Origin: an uncultured Bacteroidota bacterium
GTDB lineage: Bacteria; Bacteroidota; Bacteroidia; Chitinophagales; Chitinophagaceae
DNA length: 64,000 bases
NCBI GenBank assembly: GCA_903829015.1
Contig: CAIKOJ010000063.1
Coordinates: forward strand, 1 to 64,000
Direction of reading: 5' to 3'
The notes under the pieces were generated by a model. It did not search any database, had not been told where the DNA came from, and worked only from the letters and a program-made list of their open reading frames with translations. This document shows, one piece after another, positions 61,922 through 64,000 of the stretch (position 1 is the first letter of the stretch; each line of letters begins with the position of its first letter). Position numbers and translations under genes: made by a program.

Positions 61922-63007
61922 ATGAGTTCTATTGTAGAAAAGTTGGAGGCGATCAATGCCCGGTTTGACGACCTGGGCGTAGCCCTGACCAATCCGGAGA
62001 TAGTAAGCGATAATAAACGGTTTTCACAGATCAGCAAAGAGTACCGCAAACTCGAAAAGATCGTAGCTGTAAACAAGCAATACAGAACCTGCCTCGATAG
62101 CCTGGATTTTGCTAAGGAAGTGCTGGAAACAGAAAGCGACGAAGACCTGCGCTCTATGGCCAAAGAAGACCTAGAAAAGCTGGAAGTACAAAAGGAAGAA
62201 CTGGAAATACTGATCCGCGACCTGCTCATTCCCAAAGACCCGCAAGACGAAAAGAATGCAATTATCGAGATCCGTGCCGGTACCGGTGGCGACGAGGCCA
62301 GCATTTTTGCAGGTGATCTGCTGCGTATGTACACCCGTTACTGCGAGCGTAGAGGCTGGAAAGTATCGCTGGTTTCTGAAACAGAAGGAACAGTAGGTGG
62401 TTTTAAAGAGGTGCAGCTGGAGGTTATAGGTGAGGACGTTTACGGCACCATGAAGTTCGAAAGCGGCGTACACCGCGTGCAGCGCGTGCCTGCCACTGAG
62501 GCAAGCGGCAGGGTGCATACATCCGCCGCCACAGTGGCAGTAATGCCTGAGGCTGAAGAAATAGACTTTGAACTCAAAGACAGCGATGTGAAGATGGAAA
62601 CTGCTCGAAGCGGAGGTGCTGGTGGACAGAATGTAAACAAAGTAGAAACTAAAGTAATATTAACCCACGTACCCACAGGCACTGTAGTTATGTGCCAGAC
62701 TGAGCGTTCTCAGCTGGGCAACCGTGAAAAGGCTATGAATATGATGCGTACCCGCCTGTACGAAGAGCAGGTGCGCAAGCAGGAGGACGAGATCAGCCGC
62801 AGGCGTAAAAGTCTGGTGAGTACCGGCGACCGCTCAGCCAAGATCCGAACCTACAACTACCCGCAGGGTCGCATAACCGATCATCGCATAAATATGACCA
62901 ACTACAATCTGGACGATTTTATGAATGGAAATATCCAGGAAATGACGGATGCCCTGCAGTTTGCAGAGAATGCCGAAAAAATGCAGGCCGGGGAAACGGT
63001 AATATAA
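61922..63007 (+). CDS. prfA: Peptide chain release factor 1
   Basis: 361 residues. Ends translation at UAA and UAG. The GGQ motif is at residues 234-236 in [15 protein letters not shown], and the codon-recognition region has [23 protein letters not shown], with P-A-T in place for RF1. [15 protein letters not shown] and the C-terminal helix fit the family. The N-terminal coiled coil is complete, so this is not an RF-like rescue factor. A separate TACCTTTG promoter lies 47 bases upstream. Confidence 0.96.
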   Translation: MSSIVEKLEAINARFDDLGVALTNPEIVSDNKRFSQISKEYRKLEKIVAVNKQYRTCLDSLDFAKEVLETESDEDLRSMAKEDLEKLEVQKEELEILIRDLLIPKDPQDEKNAIIEIRAGTGGDEASIFAGDLLRMYTRYCERRGWKVSLVSETEGTVGGFKEVQLEVIGEDVYGTMKFESGVHRVQRVPATEASGRVHTSAATVAVMPEAEEIDFELKDSDVKMETARSGGAGGQNVNKVETKVILTHVPTGTVVMCQTERSQLGNREKAMNMMRTRLYEEQVRKQEDEISRRRKSLVSTGDRSAKIRTYNYPQGRITDHRINMTNYNLDDFMNGNIQEMTDALQFAENAEKMQAGETVI

Positions 63008-63077
63008 TATTCACATTTATTATACAAACGTTTGCCATAAATTTCATAAGTTTAAAGTTTAAAAGACCTTTACCAAG

Positions 63078-64000
63078 ATGTCTGATGCAGGTTTAAGATT
63101 AACGGATGTTTTTGATAGTATCCGCAAACACAGGAATGTGATCGTCCTGGTGACGGTTGGCGTTGCAATTGCCGGTGCCGTATTTTACCTGGCCGGACCC
63201 AAGAAGTTTGAAGGCAAGACTGAATTTGTAGTCCGCAACCCTATGTATGCCGACCGTAACTTTATATATAATACCGATACAAAACTCATAGATTATTTCG
63301 CCAACGAAGACGACATAGACCGTGCCATGCTGATGTGCGAAGCAGATATCGTACAAAGTAAGGTGATCAAAAATATGAAACTGGCCGAGGCATACAACCT
63401 CGATCCCGGCAACCGTAAGGGCGAGCAGCAGCTCTCTCGCAGGTTCAGCAAAAATTTCAATATCACCCGCACTGAGTATAAGAGCCTGATAGTTTCTTAC
63501 GTAGATGTGGTTCCGGAACGAGCGGCCGACGTGGCCAATGAATGCGTACACGTACTTGAAGATGCCTACAACGAATACTACAAAGAAATGAGGCGCTCCA
63601 TGGCACAGTCACTTGTATTAAGGATCAATGAAGAAGACAGCCTCATTAACTCACTTACCGATAGTCTGGTGGCGTTGCGCAACAAATACGGCATCTACGA
63701 TATCATGAGCCCTGCCCGCTACAACCTGATGGTAGGCAAAATGAGAGAGTCCGGCAACAACGAATACGCCCGTGGCATTGAAATGATTCAGAACATCGAG
63801 GCGATGAAGGACGAGATAGTAACCAACAGGGCCAAACAAACTACACTTGTTAACCAGTATAAAACCGGAACCAAAACCAGTGAAATGCCACTGCTTAAAG
63901 TAGTATCTATAGCAAGACCGCCTGTAAGCCCCAAGGGCATTGGCGGTATGTATACGGTACTGGCTCTTGCTTTCATTGGTTTCTTTTTCTCTACTTTGAT
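63078..64000 (+). CDS. Wzz-type polysaccharide chain-length determinant (partial)
   Basis: Open frame from the ATG at 63078 to the window end, 307 residues seen. Residues 1-20 are cytoplasmic (SDAGLRLTDVFDSIRKHRN), residues 22-42 a membrane helix (VIVLVTVGVAIAGAVFYLAG), then the periplasmic Wzz domain with KKFEGKTEFVVRNP and a long helical part, and near the end SIARPPVSPKG, the proline-rich motif before the second helix (YTVLALAFIGFFFSTL). This is the Wzz/PCP arrangement that sets glycan length. A polysaccharide locus probably continues to the right of the window. Confidence 0.82.
   Translation, partial: MSDAGLRLTDVFDSIRKHRNVIVLVTVGVAIAGAVFYLAGPKKFEGKTEFVVRNPMYADRNFIYNTDTKLIDYFANEDDIDRAMLMCEADIVQSKVIKNMKLAEAYNLDPGNRKGEQQLSRRFSKNFNITRTEYKSLIVSYVDVVPERAADVANECVHVLEDAYNEYYKEMRRSMAQSLVLRINEEDSLINSLTDSLVALRNKYGIYDIMSPARYNLMVGKMRESGNNEYARGIEMIQNIEAMKDEIVTNRAKQTTLVNQYKTGTKTSEMPLLKVVSIARPPVSPKGIGGMYTVLALAFIGFFFSTL

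Noticed and set aside
1-64000. Defence system, CRISPR array, prophage or integron
   Set aside because: No cas, restriction, retron, integrase or phage structural genes and no spaced direct repeats were found. The S23-type gene alone is not evidence of a diversity-generating retroelement, because no reverse transcriptase or template repeat is present.

Overview
The window looks like chromosomal DNA from a member of the Bacteroidota, most likely the Chitinophagaceae or a close relative. Reasons: many genes are preceded by the Bacteroidota -7 promoter element TAnnTTTG; three secreted proteins (ends at 7306, 27894 and 44777) carry C-terminal type IX secretion (T9SS) sorting domains; family content is typical (DUF5686, DUF5683, M56 peptidase fused to TonB, darB/darA, WaaA, LptE-like, FeoA); lipoproteins follow the CKK pattern. 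No rRNA, tRNA, CRISPR array, intact insertion sequence or prophage was seen. This family and taxon reading is from memory, not from a search.

Layout. 1-5120: a four-helix-bundle (S23-type) gene and a GYD gene, then a copper operon (regulator joining an HMA-like metal domain to an AraC helix-turn-helix, CopA ATPase, CopZ-like chaperone) and an orphan antitoxin-like gene; related CT-rich repeats lie at 1-33, 443-490 and 5074-5120. 5149-14054: secreted and membrane proteins, including a class C beta-lactamase-like hydrolase, a glycine-rich T9SS protein, an 877-residue membrane protein and a cation/proton antiporter. 14058-20256: DUF5686 protein, deoxynucleoside kinase, trpS, and an M56-TonB/BlaI pair under a triple palindromic operator. 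20408-25386: a DarB-like ketosynthase, a vestigial 75-codon ketosynthase, a DarA-like protein, waaA and mnmA. 25467-33820: lipoprotein, S8 peptidase, O-antigen ligase and glycosyltransferase, GyrI-like protein, M28 peptidase.

34083-41037 holds a five-gene minus-strand polysaccharide operon (glycosyltransferase, AsnB-type amidotransferase, FkbM methyltransferase, Wzy-type polymerase, CgeB-type glycosyltransferase). 41216-50930 has a secreted protein with a possible permuted papain arrangement, a large SBBP/T9SS protein, and the block miaB - sigma-54 activator - lptE-like - proline-repeat/TPR protein - secG. 51236-64000 has adenine deaminase, an orphan feoA, several lipoproteins and envelope genes, a family 2 glycosyltransferase, a seven-repeat surface protein, prfA and the start of a Wzz-type chain-length protein cut by the window end.

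The signals I consider most worth following are the internally deleted ketosynthase between darB and darA, the exact 20-bp array of three operators upstream of the BlaI-type repressor, the 159-bp full-length imperfect palindrome at 33847-34005, two lipoprotein genes that look broken near their 3' ends (53402 and 58416), and the HMA-AraC copper regulator. I did not find one large, clearly new multi-gene system.
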